A stretch of DNA of 64,000 bases. Origin: Lathyrus oleraceus (taxonomy: Eukaryota > Streptophyta > Magnoliopsida > Fabales > Fabaceae). Positions 12,339 to 23,699 of this stretch are shown here, piece after piece. The stretch spans positions 178,491,330 through 178,555,329 of the forward strand of contig NC_066581.1 of NCBI RefSeq assembly GCF_024323335.1, read 5' to 3'. Below the pieces are notes generated by a model. It was given only the letters and a program-made list of their open reading frames with translations. It searched no databases and was not told the origin of the DNA. The position numbers were made by a program, and so were the translations under genes. How positions within the stretch are numbered: the first letter of the stretch is position 1; each line of letters starts with the position of its first letter.

Positions 12339-14440
12339 GGTGATCATTGGAACCACAAAAATCAACTTGAAGTGAGTTGTATTTACAAGTTAGATTTATT
12401 TACAAAATTAATTCAAAGTTGGATTAAGATTTATTCACAATGAGTATTAATAAAAAGATTTTGAAAAGTCAAAGGCATAAGGCCTAGGTTTCTAATTTGA
12501 AACAAAGTCAAAGTTTGCACAAAAAGAGTTTGGCTTGGGTTAGAGTGAGGAGAAGAAGATAAGGGTAAATCCTAAAGCATACAAAGATAAGAGAAGAGAT
12601 AAAACCCTTGGAGTTCCTTTTCTTGAAATCATAGAGATGATTCAAGATGCTCCTTTCCTTTGGACTTAGCAAACAACAAGCAATCACACAATATTAGATT
12701 CAAGCTCCTAGGATCTCCATTTGGCTTGTCTCTCTTAACTTGGCTACTCATGACAATGGTCATTCTTACTATCTCAATATGGAATCCCTATCACACAAGA
12801 ACAAACATCAAAAATTTCACAACACAATAAGAGGAATGGACAAAGAATGAGTTTTGGAAAGGAAGTCCTTTGAAATCAACTTTGAGATTTAGCATTCTAA
12901 AGGCATGAGGCCTAGTTTCTCTTCAACAAGTTTAGCATTCTAAAGGCATGGGGCCTAGTTGCTCTTTGAACTCCTTTAAGCATAGGTAAGTCCTAATTCT
13001 AAGTCCTTTCTCCTTTTTGCATTGGGTTCACACAAACAGAGAAAAAACAACCACAAGACAACAATATATTTATATACAATAATGAGCTCAAATGAGTAAA
13101 AGGAAAATAAGGCAAACATAAAATATGGGCTCAAGTGAGAAAAGGGAAAAGCAATATGAATAAATGAGCAATAAGTAAATTGCAAGGAATAAAATTCTCA
13201 AATTAAAGTTAGTAGTTAGTGAAGTTATGTTAGTTTGTCCTAAGACAATTTAGCGCTATGTTAAGCAATCGTAAGTGGACTAATGTAGTAGTGACACCTA
13301 TCTAAGTCCGGTCAATAAAACTATAGGCAAATAAACACAAGTTAGAGATAATGACTAGTAAACCAAGCTCCTACAACTTGCCATGCCAAAAGAAAATAGA
13401 GAGGCCTTGTATGGACTTTAGGCTTTTTGCTTGACCAAGAAGCAACCTATCTTGGACACAAAGCAACTCATTTGATCTTGGATCAAGTTGAGTTTGATTT
13501 GGATCAAAGAAGGTTAAACCTCTCATATGTCAAGACCAACCATAAAACATTAACTCATTGGCCAAAAAAGAAAAAGAAAGAGATGAAGATGAAATGAATG
13601 AAAAAAAGAAATAAAGTGTCAAACACAATTGGTCAAAAGTGAATCAAATCATCATCGACCAATGCTAAACAGAAGAGAAATGAAGATTACAAGTCAACAA
13701 GTCAAACATATTTTTTTGTTATTTTTTAATTAAAAATAAATGCAAAAATAAAATGGACAAAATATGGTCAAACCTCAAATTCAATTCAAATCAACTTCAA
13801 CAAGTCCAATTAAATTCTCATAGGTCTAACATGATTAAACAAGCTTTGACAAAATTTCTCAACATTTTTTGAAATCAGAAACTATTTTAAAACAATTAAA
13901 AACAATGAAAAATAACACAAATGAATTAAAATCTCAAATAAATTTTAAATCAATTAAGAAATTGATGAGACTATTTTTCATTGACTTATCATGATCCATA
14001 TGTGTTAAGAAAATATTTTTGGATTTTTCAGATATCAAAAAGTATTTTAAAATGAATTAAAACTATTAAAAACCAAATAATTCACAAAAAATATTAAATG
14101 AAGTCACATAAATAATTAAAAATCAAAATATGAAACTAGATTTTTCAAGAAATTTTTTGCCATTGGTCTCATATTTTTGTGACTTCATATAGAATATTTA
14201 TGAATTTTTGAAAATAAAAGGAATTAAATGGAATTAATCAGAAAATAAGAAAATAAGGAAAAACCAGCGTGCTTGGATCATTTCATTAAATGATGTAGCC
14301 ATGATCTGAGGGCTTGGAAGCGCGGATGCACGAAGGACCAAAGTCAAGCGCGTCACATTTGGAATTAAAATAAGTCAAAACAATGAAAGGCTGAGATTAT
14401 AACGTTTCATCCAGATCCAATGGCCTGGAAGCTCCCACGT
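12339..14440 (-). repeat. LTR-derived relic interrupted by element A
   Basis: There is no coding region in these 2.1 kb. Read on the minus strand, about 12,365-12,620 is similar to module C of the right-hand 1.81-kb repeats: both contain a GCTTAGGATT-like block, a C/T-rich CTCCTC-CACT block, AAACTTTGAC and GAAAC-nnnn-GGCCTTATGCC in the same order. In the monomers that module lies on the plus strand, so its orientation is reversed. An internal duplication of TTTAGCATTCTAAAGGCATG occurs at about 12,889 and 12,931. I interpret the segment as the 3'-ward part of an old LTR whose U3 side is 14,441-16,550. Element A inserted at 12,338/12,339. Confidence 0.6.
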
Positions 14441-16550
14441 GGGGATGGTGGTGGAAACCACCATCTTCTCCGGCCAGACAACCAACTCCGGCCACCACGC
14501 GCAAGGATTCAAACTTTAATGAAAATGAACAAGCAAGGTATCAAAATGAAGCTGAGGTGATGTACATCACCCATGTAACCATGGATTCTCCTTAATGTTC
14601 CTATTTAGAGAGAAACAAGAGCTTGAAGATCATGGTGTTTTATCTGAAATGTCACGATTTACAAAATTTAGACCACCACTGGCCTGCCTCATACTTGAGG
14701 ACTTCAGAAAACAACAAAAACTCAAGGAATTCACATTATATAGCAAGATCTAGATCAAGAAAAATTGAGGTTCTACCTCTGAAATGCAGCTTCAAACAAC
14801 ACGAGTTCTTCAAGCTTTTGATCCAATCTTGATCTGGAGATGTAATGATGATGCAAGGCTAAGGAATTAAGACTTAAAGATCAACTAATGATGTTGAAAT
14901 TCAAGCTTGAAATTGAAAATGAAAACTGAAATTCCTTTGAGTGAGGTTTTGGCTTTCACTCCAGCAGCGTTTCAGATCTCCTTTTGGTTCCATTTTGAAT
15001 GAGGTTGCACTTCTATTTATAGTTGAACTTGATGCAATGCTTGCTCTCCCTCGTGTGCATGAATTTTGGATCCTCCATGCATGGGCCTATACAGGCGCAT
15101 GTGAGGCCCAAAAGTGAATGGAAATGCATGCTGAGATCAAATGCAAGTGAATTGAACGTGTAATTGGAGCTTCATTGTCTTGCACATGAAGTTATGATGT
15201 GAATTGCAAAAATGAGCATAAACATTAAGCTCTTCGAAACTCCCACATGGAAAATCCAAAAATGGTAATGTGAGTAATGGTTGGAAAGCTCTTGGAATAA
15301 GGAACAAAAGCCATGTTAAGAAAAAATTCATTTGGAGTTTGGAAATTTATGAAAACTGGATGTGAAGTTTGGGGTACAAAACATGTCTAGGTTCCCTTTG
15401 AATTTTTTTTGCCAAAACCAAGCAACTTCAAGCCCTTCTGTTTCAGTGATGTAAGCATTAAATGGAAAAACCTCCAACTTAAAAGTTGTATATCGTTTCA
15501 AGATGATCAATTTGGACTTAAATTTTTCATCATTTGGATTTTTCATGAGAAAGTTATGGGCACTTGAAGTTGAACATTTTTCAAATTCTATGGTTTTGGT
15601 CCAAAGTGACCTATAATGTTTTATATTATCACATGTGTTTCTTTTAGGATTATGAAATTTTGTCAAACATAACATTTGAATTAGACATCTTAATATTTCC
15701 AATTCATTTGGTCTTACCTCAAAATAATAAAAAATAAAGAAGTTAGGTCCTTGGGAAGTTGACCTAAAATTAGGGTTTCAGTCAAAATGACCTATAATGT
15801 TTTGAAATGAATGATGACCTTACAAGTTTAAAATGGATTTTTTATGAACATGAAAGTTGTTCATATGGTTCTTAAGAACATTTATTCTCTAGGGGTTATC
15901 TTCATTTGACATACACATCACAAGTTTTATCTCAGTGATCCAAAGTTTAGTCAGATGACTTGACTGGTCAACTTCTCAAGGCCAAACTTCAAATCTTGAT
16001 AAATGAAGGATTGAGGATCCTCACATAAGCTCACATATGCATAAAATAATGAATTAAAGAACTTCCTTTGATCGTATTTGATCATAGGTTGAGGTTGCTT
16101 CATGAGCAAGGCACATTCAATGCACAATTGAATTAGGGTTTCCTTGGGAAACAATCCTCAAGCCCTTTGGGTTATCTTGATCAAATTGGAAAATTGAGAT
16201 ACTTGGGAGACATATATGATTATTGGGAACTTTGTGGACCATTTTCATGCTTGCTTTCATCTTCATCTGGCCACTTCATTGAGTTTAGGAGCCTCCTAGG
16301 AGCATTGTGAGCACATGATCACTTAAGCTTCAAAACAAAAAGACTTAGTGACATACTTTTGTGCTTTTGGTTAGTAAACAAATAAGAAAATAAATAATAT
16401 ACAATTCAAGCATGCTTGGTGGTCTCAAACCACTCACACAAGTCCCACCCCTAGGGTTAAGGAGCCAAATAAGCTATGATCCTTGAGGCAATGCATTGAG
16501 CAATAATATGATGCCATGAGGGATCTTAGGGTCAAAATTAGTGTTTTACA
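14441..16550 (-). repeat. 2,110-bp LTR-derived unit 1 (modules A' and B)
   Basis: The unit starts GTGGGGATGGTGGTGG and ends AGTGTTTTACA, which on the minus strand reads TGTAAAACACT, an LTR-like start. The next base (16,551) begins a second copy. It divides into A' (14,441-15,597, 1,157 bp) and B (15,598-16,550, 953 bp, starting GGTCCAAAGTGACC). Module B recurs with the same 953-bp length in unit 2 and in the right-hand array. Small ORFs here (for example around 15,951-16,154) begin with non-ATG codons and show no domain. Confidence 0.85.
15013..15022 (-). promoter_or_regulatory. TATA-box-like element in A' module, unit 1
   Basis: The minus strand reads CTATAAATAG, a strong plant-type TATA box. 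The equivalent site in unit 2 is CTATAAATAA (17,125-17,134). This agrees with A'+B being the U3 part of an LTR read leftward. The right-hand 1.81-kb monomers lack module A' and so lack this site. Confidence 0.55.
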
Positions 16551-17124
16551 GTGGGGATGGTGGTGGAAACCACCATCTTCTCTGGCGATCTAACCAAATC
16601 CAGCCACCACGCGCAGGGAAATGAAGTTTAAAGAAAATGAAAACTGAGGATATCAAAATGAAGCTGAGGTGATGTACATCACCCCTGTAACCATGGATCC
16701 TCCTCACAGTTCCTATTTAGAGAGAAACATGAGCTTGAAGATCATGGTGGATGAACTGAAATGGCACGATTTGCAAAATTAAGACCACCACTGGCCTGCC
16801 TCATGCATGAGGACTTCAGAAAACAGCATACACCAAAGAAATTCACATCATATTGCAAGATCTGAATCAAAGAAAATTGAGGTTCTACCTCTGAAATGGA
16901 GCTTCAAACAGCACGAATTGTCCAAGCTCTTGATCTACTTTTGATCTGGAAGTGTGATGATGATGCAAGGTTAAGGAATTGAGCCTTGAAAATTAACTAA
17001 GGATGTTGAAATTCAAGCTTGAAATTGAAAGAGAAAACTAGAAATTCCTTTAGTGAGGGTTTGGTTTTCAATTCAGCAACACTTCAGATCTCCACTTGGT
17101 TGCCATTTGAATGAGAATACATGC

Positions 17125-17134
17125 TTATTTATAG
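17125..17134 (-). promoter_or_regulatory. TATA-box-like element in A' module, unit 2
   Basis: CTATAAATAA on the minus strand, at the same place in the unit as the site at 15,013-15,022. Confidence 0.5.
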
Positions 17135-18525
17135 CTAAAATGTGATGCAAGGCAATGCTTGGCTCGTGTGCATGAAGTTTGAAATCTCCTTGCATGGGCC
17201 TGTACAGACGCATGTAAGGCCCAAGAATGAATGCAAATCCATGATGAGATCAAATGTAAGTGAATTGGACATGCATAAGGGGCTGCACAAGCTTTCACAC
17301 CAAGTTACAAAGTGAAATGCAAAAATGAACATAAACATAAAGCTCTCCGAAACTCACTCATGGAAAGTCCAAAAAGTTAATATGAGTAATGGTTAGAAAG
17401 CCCTTGAAATAAGGAACAAAAGTCATGTTGGGAAAAAATTCATTTAGAGTTTGAAAATTTATGAAAACCGACTGTGAAGGTTTGGGTACAAAACATGTCT
17501 AGGTTCCCTTTAAATTATTTTACCAAAACCAAGCCTCTTCAAGCCCTTCTGTCACAATGATGCAAGCCTCAAACAGAAAAACCTCCAACATCAAAGTTGT
17601 ATATAATTTCAATCTGATCAATGTAGACTTAAATTTTGCATCATTTGGATTTTGCATGAGAAAGTTATGGGAACTTGAAGTTGGGCATTTTTCAAATTCA
17701 ATGACTTAGGTCCAAAGTGACCTATAATGTTTTGTATTATCACATGTGTTTCTTTTAGGATTATGAAATTTTATACAACATAAAGTTTGAAGTAGACATC
17801 TTAAAATTTCCAATGCATTTGGTCTCACCTCAAAATCATAAAATTTAAGGAAGTTAGGACCATGGGAAGTTGACCCAAAATTAGGGTTTCAGTCAAAATG
17901 ACCTATAATGTTTTGAATTGAATGATGACCTTCCAAGTTTCAAATGGATTTTTTATGAACACAAAAAGTTGTTTATATTATTCTTAAGAATATTTTTCAT
18001 CTTGGGTCATCTTCATTTGACAAACACATCACAAGTTGTGTCTTAGTGATCCTCAGTTTAGTCAGAGGACTTGACTGGTCAACTTCTCAAGGCCAAACTT
18101 CAAATCTTAATGAATGAATGATTGAGGATCCTCACATAAGCTCATATATGCATAAAATAATGAATGAAAGAACTTCACTTGATTAATTTTGATCATAGGT
18201 TGAGGTTGCTTCATGGGCAAGGCACAGTCAATGCACAGTTGAATTAGGGTTTCCTTGGGAAACAATCCTCAAGCCCTTTGGGTTATCTTAATCAAATTGG
18301 CAAATTGAGATACTTGGGAGGCATATATGATGATTAGGATCTTTGTGAACCATTTTCAATGCTTTTTCTCATCTTCATCTATCCACTTCATTGAGCTTAG
18401 GAGCTTCCTAGGAGCATGGGAGCACATGATCACTTGAGCTTCAAAACAAAAAGAGTTAGTGACATATTTTTGTGCTTTTGGTTAGTAAAAAAATAGGAAA
18501 ATCAATAATATACAATACAAGCATG

Positions 18526-18530
18526 CTTGG
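18526..18530. repeat. Left target-site duplication of element B (CTTGG)
   Basis: CTTGG immediately precedes the TGTCGC end at 18,531 and is repeated at 39,971-39,975 right after the other terminus. Five bases is the usual Ty3/gypsy duplication. In the intact monomers the target reads GCATGCTTGGTGGTCTC, confirming the empty site. Confidence 0.97.
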
Positions 18531-19049
18531 TGTCGCATACGCGAAAAACAACCGGCGGGAAAAAGACACAGAGCCGCCACCGTGCGTTATTTATACCAAA
18601 GGAGGGAAAAGAAACGCTCGAAGTAAACCTAGAAAGGAAAGGAATGGTCTTGAGACCAGAGATTGCAAGGTACGGGAGTCGGTTACGCAAGGGGAAGGTA
18701 TTAGCACCCCCTCACGTCCATCTTACTCGACGGGATCCACACTCAAAAGAATAGAATAAGGTTGCCAACAAACTGCTCAAAAACATGCACAAAGCTGGAA
18801 TAAAACACAGACGAAAGACGGAGGAAACGGACTCGGCAGGATGTCGCATCCTGGGCCTACGTAGTTTGTCAGAAACAAACATCAGAGTCGACGTAGTTCG
18901 GGGACATGGGAAACGTGCTCGCTAGGACATCGCATCCTATGCATACGTATCTTCTCTAACCAGAGTAAGAATCAGAGCACTCGTAGCTCGGCTAATGCAC
19001 ACCGAAACAAAACGCTAAACCAGAGACGCTGAGACGTCAACCGAAACAC

Positions 19050-19150
19050 ACAACTGGAAATGGAATGTCAATCGCTGGTCTTACATCCAACTCCGAACAA
19101 ACAAATGCAAATAGGAAACAAAATGCCAATCGCTGGTCTTACATCTATCT
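19050..19150. repeat. Two-copy 58-bp LTR minisatellite
   Basis: CAATCGCTGGTCTTACATC occurs at 19,069 and 19,127, 58 bp apart. The right LTR also has two copies (about 37,720-37,800). The solo LTR has four copies at the equivalent site (30,501-30,683), so copy number varies between family members. Confidence 0.85.
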
Positions 19151-21103
19151 CCTAACACACAACACAAAAGGGTTGAAAAAGAAAAAAAGTGCCCGGAGAG
19201 ATCAGCTCAATCTCCTGCCTACGTACCTCATCTGGTATGAGGATCAGGGCGACGTAGTTCCCCTTAACAGGGAAAAACTTTTCCTAACCAGAGACTGGGG
19301 AGATAACAACTAAAAGGGAGACTATGACTCGAGCCTAGAAGTTGTCATGCAAACGATCCCTATGTTGAGGTCTCTAATTAGAACCTAACTCGCACAGGAA
19401 GCAATCTAGCCTAAACAAACATACAGCAAGTAAACATCACAGGTGAACAGGTATCACACACTATATGCAAACAAGCGGCTCATACAAGGCTGGGCTTTAG
19501 TCAAGGGGTCATATCAACCTCGACAAACAAGCCAACACTGGAAGGGGTGTCTGAGGAGCTCTTAACCACTGACATTGACCGTCAGGGTGAGCAGGTGAAA
19601 GGTAATAAGGGTAAGACCTCATAGCTCTTAACCCGGGCCTGGGTGAGCTTGAATCAATGAAAACATGGGGATCCAGAATGAGGGACCCTACTCCACATGA
19701 CTGACTCTGAACAAGGATCTTGGGTGTTTATTCAAAAGCATCAGCACGTTGTGCGAGCATGATGAAAGACTCAACTGAATAACAGGGGATTGATTGCAAA
19801 TCCCTTCTATCTGCCAATTGCCTCTTCACTTAGGAGGACTTGAGTAACCATGCCTCGACAAGGAGGTCTTTAGCACAAAAGTAAACAACCACAAACATTT
19901 CCTCTTAAGGAGGACTTCAGCCAAACGCATGCCAAAAGAAACGACAGGGCTTCCAGACTACATGGAGTTAGAGAATTATTACCTAGGTGGTATGCCAACC
20001 ACAAGCAAAGCAAAGCTCAAGTAATGAGCTATAAGCGACTAAAGTACCTGTAAGAAAGTCAAACAAGTCAATATCATATCCAAACAAATCCAACAGTCAA
20101 CAACAGTGTTACAACCAATATGCACACAAGGCAAGTCAACAACTCAAGTGAGTTCATCACCAAGGGACCTACAACACAACAAAGGTTAGTGGACAAAGCA
20201 AATTTGCATCTCAAGTCATAAGATTGCATCAACCACTAGAGCTAATAGCTTGAACCTGAAATACAAAGCTCAAAAGATGAGTACAAACCACTAGTACCAA
20301 GACTAGGGTCAAAGGCAAAGCAAAAAGTCAAAACAGCAGCCAATATTCAAGATGAAGCACATTTATTCAAGTAAGAACATGTCCTAAAAGGATCAAACTC
20401 AAATCCTAAGGAAAATCCATCTAAGGAGCATGCTAAGGCAAAGGCACACAATGATGATCATAATTGGACATTCAAATGAGAAAAACCATATTAAAACAAA
20501 AATGAATCCAATGATCATGAAAATTTTAATGTGCATACAACATGTCAAACACAAACATCATGCAAAAAATTGGAATCAGAAAAGCTCAATTGACATGTAT
20601 ATGACAATGAACAAGAGCAACATCAAAATGTGTGACACACATTGTCACACAATACATTCATGTGTCTAAAACAGAGATGAAAAATGCTAAAAATGCCAAA
20701 CCAAATCTCAAAAATCAGGCAACATGTCATGAATGAGCATGTTAAATTTCAAGTTAATTGGACAATGTATGAGCATTTCACAAGAGAATTGGTACAACAT
20801 GTCACACTTTCACACATGATCCAATAACAGCTCATCATAAAAAATCCAGAAATGATAAAATCAGGAAATGGACATTATAAAATACTAGATATAAAGATGA
20901 ACATGTAGGAAAAAATTGCATTCAATTTGGATCAATATTCTATTTGTTATGATTTTTTGAATTAATGAACAAAAAATGAAATAAAGTTGAACACATGTGA
21001 AACAATTGGAAATAATATGGAATTTGGAAACAGCATCCAGCATGGATCGAACCATGTTGACATCAAAATGCGGCGTTTGGAAAATAAAACTCACAAATGA
21101 GCA

Positions 21104-21173
21104 AGCGCAGGGATCGAACCGGTAACATATTGGTTCAAGGCTCTTCTACAGTATGCCCTAGCGCGCTGAACCA
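21104..21173 (-). other. tRNA-like relic with pol III B-box-like motif in the 3' LTR of element B
   Basis: The minus strand contains GGTTCGATCCC, a 10/11 match to the pol III B-box consensus GGTTCGANTCC, followed by CTGCGC. Upstream is AGCGCGCTAGGGCATACTG, vaguely like a D-arm. The left side of the T-stem does not pair with the right, so this is not a functional tRNA. A related motif (GGATTCGATTCC, 28,589-28,600) lies at a similar distance from the start of the solo LTR. Confidence 0.3.
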
Positions 21174-21880
21174 GAAAACCTGGTACTATTCACCAGCGGT
21201 GGTTGACGGTGGTTTCCACCGTTTTCCTCAATGAGACGGCGGCGATGCAACAGTAACATTCATATATTTTTTTGCAAAATGTTGAAACAAGTACACCAAT
21301 CGAACCGTCTCAATGCGTAGAACAAGGATCTCATATTAGCTAAGCCTAACTCTCAATGGATAATGCAAATCGAAGCAAAACATCATATACATCAAAAAAT
21401 TCAACTCAACATATCTCACTTAATACTCATCCATTTCAAATTCTACTTATATCAGGATAATCAACATGAAAAGATCTACAATATCATGTGCATAAAATGA
21501 AGAATCATGAGGTTCGAAATCCAACCTTCTTGAAGAGCAGTGGATGAAAACAGTGGATTCAAGCTTCCTCCAGCTCCAGTTCTCCTTCCTCAACCTTGCT
21601 ATGAAGTCTAGTACACGAATTGATGCTTGAATTGGCTTGGATCTTGATAAATTTGCAACTTCCATGTTCATCTTCATGAGATTAACGTGCACAAATCTTG
21701 GCCAAAATCTTCAATCCAGAGCTTGATCCTTCATCAATAACACTTGCTGAACACGATTATCCAATAAAATTCATGTGTTGTGTGAAGAATTTTCAAATTT
21801 GGAATGAGAGAAAATTTGGAGGGAATCTTGAATTCTAGATCTAGAATGTGTGAAAACTCTACAATTCTGTTACAATTAAG

Positions 21881-21888
21881 CTTATATA
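21881..21888 (-). promoter_or_regulatory. TATA-like element in the 3' LTR of element B
   Basis: The minus strand reads TATATAAG, about 990 bp from the LTR start. The same site is kept at 38,978-38,985 in the right LTR. A TATATATT in the solo LTR (27,750-27,757) lies at a matching distance. It probably marks the U3/R boundary region. Confidence 0.5.
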
Positions 21889-22875
21889 CCATGTGCTAAT
21901 CACTTTGCTAATCCAAATTTGCAATGGCTAATGAGAAGTTAATGAAATATGGGGTGTATGACCAAAAATGCAAAATGAGGGTGCATGGAGAAAATGGACA
22001 TGAACAGTACCATGTGGAGGTGTATTTTCACTTAAAATCAGTTCATGAACACAATTGGATTGGAGTTTAGCTTATGTAATGCACCAAATTTAAATTGCCA
22101 ATTTTCCCTCCAAAATGCACTTGTGTAAGCCAATGATCATATGATTTTATTTCATGCAATGCAATGATAGATTTGGAAAATATTGGTCATGACAATCATT
22201 TTGCAAAAAGAGTGACTAAATTTGGAGTTTTGAATCAAAAGATATGGCATTTTGAAGTTCCATGCACACTTGGTGATCCCTTGCTCATATCTCCTTAACC
22301 ATTCATCAGATGCTCATGATCTTGGACTTTTTGAAAATTGGAGAGAAAGATCTTCAACTTTTATGTTGACCAAAATTTCATTTGAAGCCTCTTTGATGTT
22401 GGAAAGTCAAGTTGAATGTGGTTCAAAAACTTGCCATTTTTGGAAACTTGAAATTACAGGTCACTTTCCATTTTTGGAAACTTTTGGTCTGACTTCAAAA
22501 TCTTCAAGGTAGATGTTTGACATGATGAATAACCCTCTTTTGGACATGAATGAAGTATCTCAAACCATTTCTCCACCTCCTAGCCCTCAGTTGACTGTAC
22601 AATTGACTTGTACGGGCCTCAGATGACTTGAGAATGCATTGATGACTTTGGACCTCTACCACTTGGCAAAGTTGCTTCAAAATGAACCTTGGCTCATATA
22701 AGCTCTTTAAAATAATCATGTGGCCTTCATCTCAAGGAAATACTTGCTCTTTTGCACTGAGGAATTCTCTTGATACCAGTGCTGACTGCCAAGATGCAAT
22801 GCAATATGTAATGTTAATGACCTAAAAAATGAAATGAATGCATGAATAGGTGGGGTGCAAATTTGAGGTGCTACA

Positions 22876-22889
22876 GCTGCCCCTATTCA
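22876..22889 (-). promoter_or_regulatory. Polypurine tract of element B
   Basis: Immediately before the 3' LTR the minus strand reads TGAATAGGGGCAGC, a short purine-rich tract ending at the LTR TG. This is where plus-strand DNA synthesis would be primed. It is short and contains two pyrimidines, so only the AGGGG core is convincing. Confidence 0.65.
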
Positions 22890-23000
22890 ATCAACTGAAA
22901 ACCTGAACGGATGAAAGCAACGGCTATCAGACCTTCAAGGTAAACAGGGATTGAATACCAAAAGAACCGTATAATTTGCACTCTGCGGGGGATGAATCAA

Positions 23001-23580
23001 AGAAACCTCGACCAGACATCAAAGGATGAATGGGAAAGAGAAACCACGACCAGACGTCAACGGACGAATGGGAAGAAAGAAACCACGACCAGACGTCAAC
23101 GGACGAATCGGAAGAAAGAAACCACGACCAGACGTCAACGGACGAATGGGAAGAAAGAAACCACGACCAGACATCAACGGACGAATGGGAAGAGAGAAAC
23201 CACGACCAGACATCAACGGATGAATATGAAGAGAGAAACCACGACCAGACATCAACGGATGAATGGGAAGAGAGAAACCACGACCAGACATCAACGGATG
23301 AATGGGAAGAGAGAAACCACGACCAGACATGAACGGATGAATGGGAAGAGAGAAACCACGACCAGACATTAACGGATGAATGGGAAGGGAGGAACCACGA
23401 CCAGACATCAACAGATGAATGGGAACAAAGAAACCACGACCAGACGTCTACCGACGAATGGGAAAGAGAAACCACGACCAGACGTCTACAGACGAATGGG
23501 AAAGAGAAACCACGACCAAACATCAACGGACGAATGGGAAGAGAGAAACCACGACCAGACATCAACGGATGAATGGGAAG
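23001..23580. repeat. 39-bp tandem array in the 3' UTR of element B (about 15 units)
   Basis: The unit is close to GAGAGAAACCACGACCAGAC plus ATCAACGGATGAATGGGAA, with variants in GACGTCAACGGACG and AAGAAAG. Because 39 is a multiple of three, several frames on both strands stay open and give 13-residue repeats; these are by-products, not genes. Variable tandem repeats in the 3' UTR of Ogre elements are known, and some have seeded satellites in legumes. Confidence 0.95.
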
Positions 23581-23699
23581 AAACTCGATGTTTATCGACA
23601 TCGAAAGATGATGTGTATGATGTGTACCGACACAAAAAAACAGACCTCACGGGGATCAACACGACTCTCACCGGTATCGCAAGGATGACATCTACATAT

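Larger units (their letters stand above)
16551..18530 (-). repeat. LTR-derived unit 2 (A' and most of B), split by element B
   Basis: This is a direct tandem copy of unit 1: A' is 16,551-17,708 (1,158 bp) and B begins at 17,709. The copy is interrupted at 18,530 by element B and resumes at 39,976. The two pieces of module B (822 + 131 bp, counting the duplicated CTTGG once) total 953 bp, exactly the length in unit 1 and in array monomer 1. Confidence 0.9.
18531..22875 (-). repeat. 3' LTR of element B (4,345 bp)
   Basis: On the minus strand the LTR starts TGTAGCACCTCAAATTTGC at 22,875 and ends TGCGACA at 18,531. It is the fuller of the two LTRs; the right one lacks about 1.56 kb, corresponding to roughly 20,240-21,800 here. 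It contains a TATA-like site (21,881-21,888), a tRNA-like B-box motif (21,110-21,120), a two-copy 58-bp repeat (about 19,069-19,145) and the block GGGAAGGTATTAGCACCC (plus 18,692-18,709). The small ORFs in it are not supported as genes. Confidence 0.94.

Noticed and set aside
15951..16154. A 67-residue minus-strand ORF also seen at 41,328 and 61,218.
   Set aside because: It starts at TTG, lies inside LTR-derived module B and is interrupted in most monomers.
18472..19313. Short plus-strand ORFs at the LTR end (also at 37,006-37,967).
   Set aside because: They fall in LTR sequence, differ between the two LTRs of one element and lack any domain.
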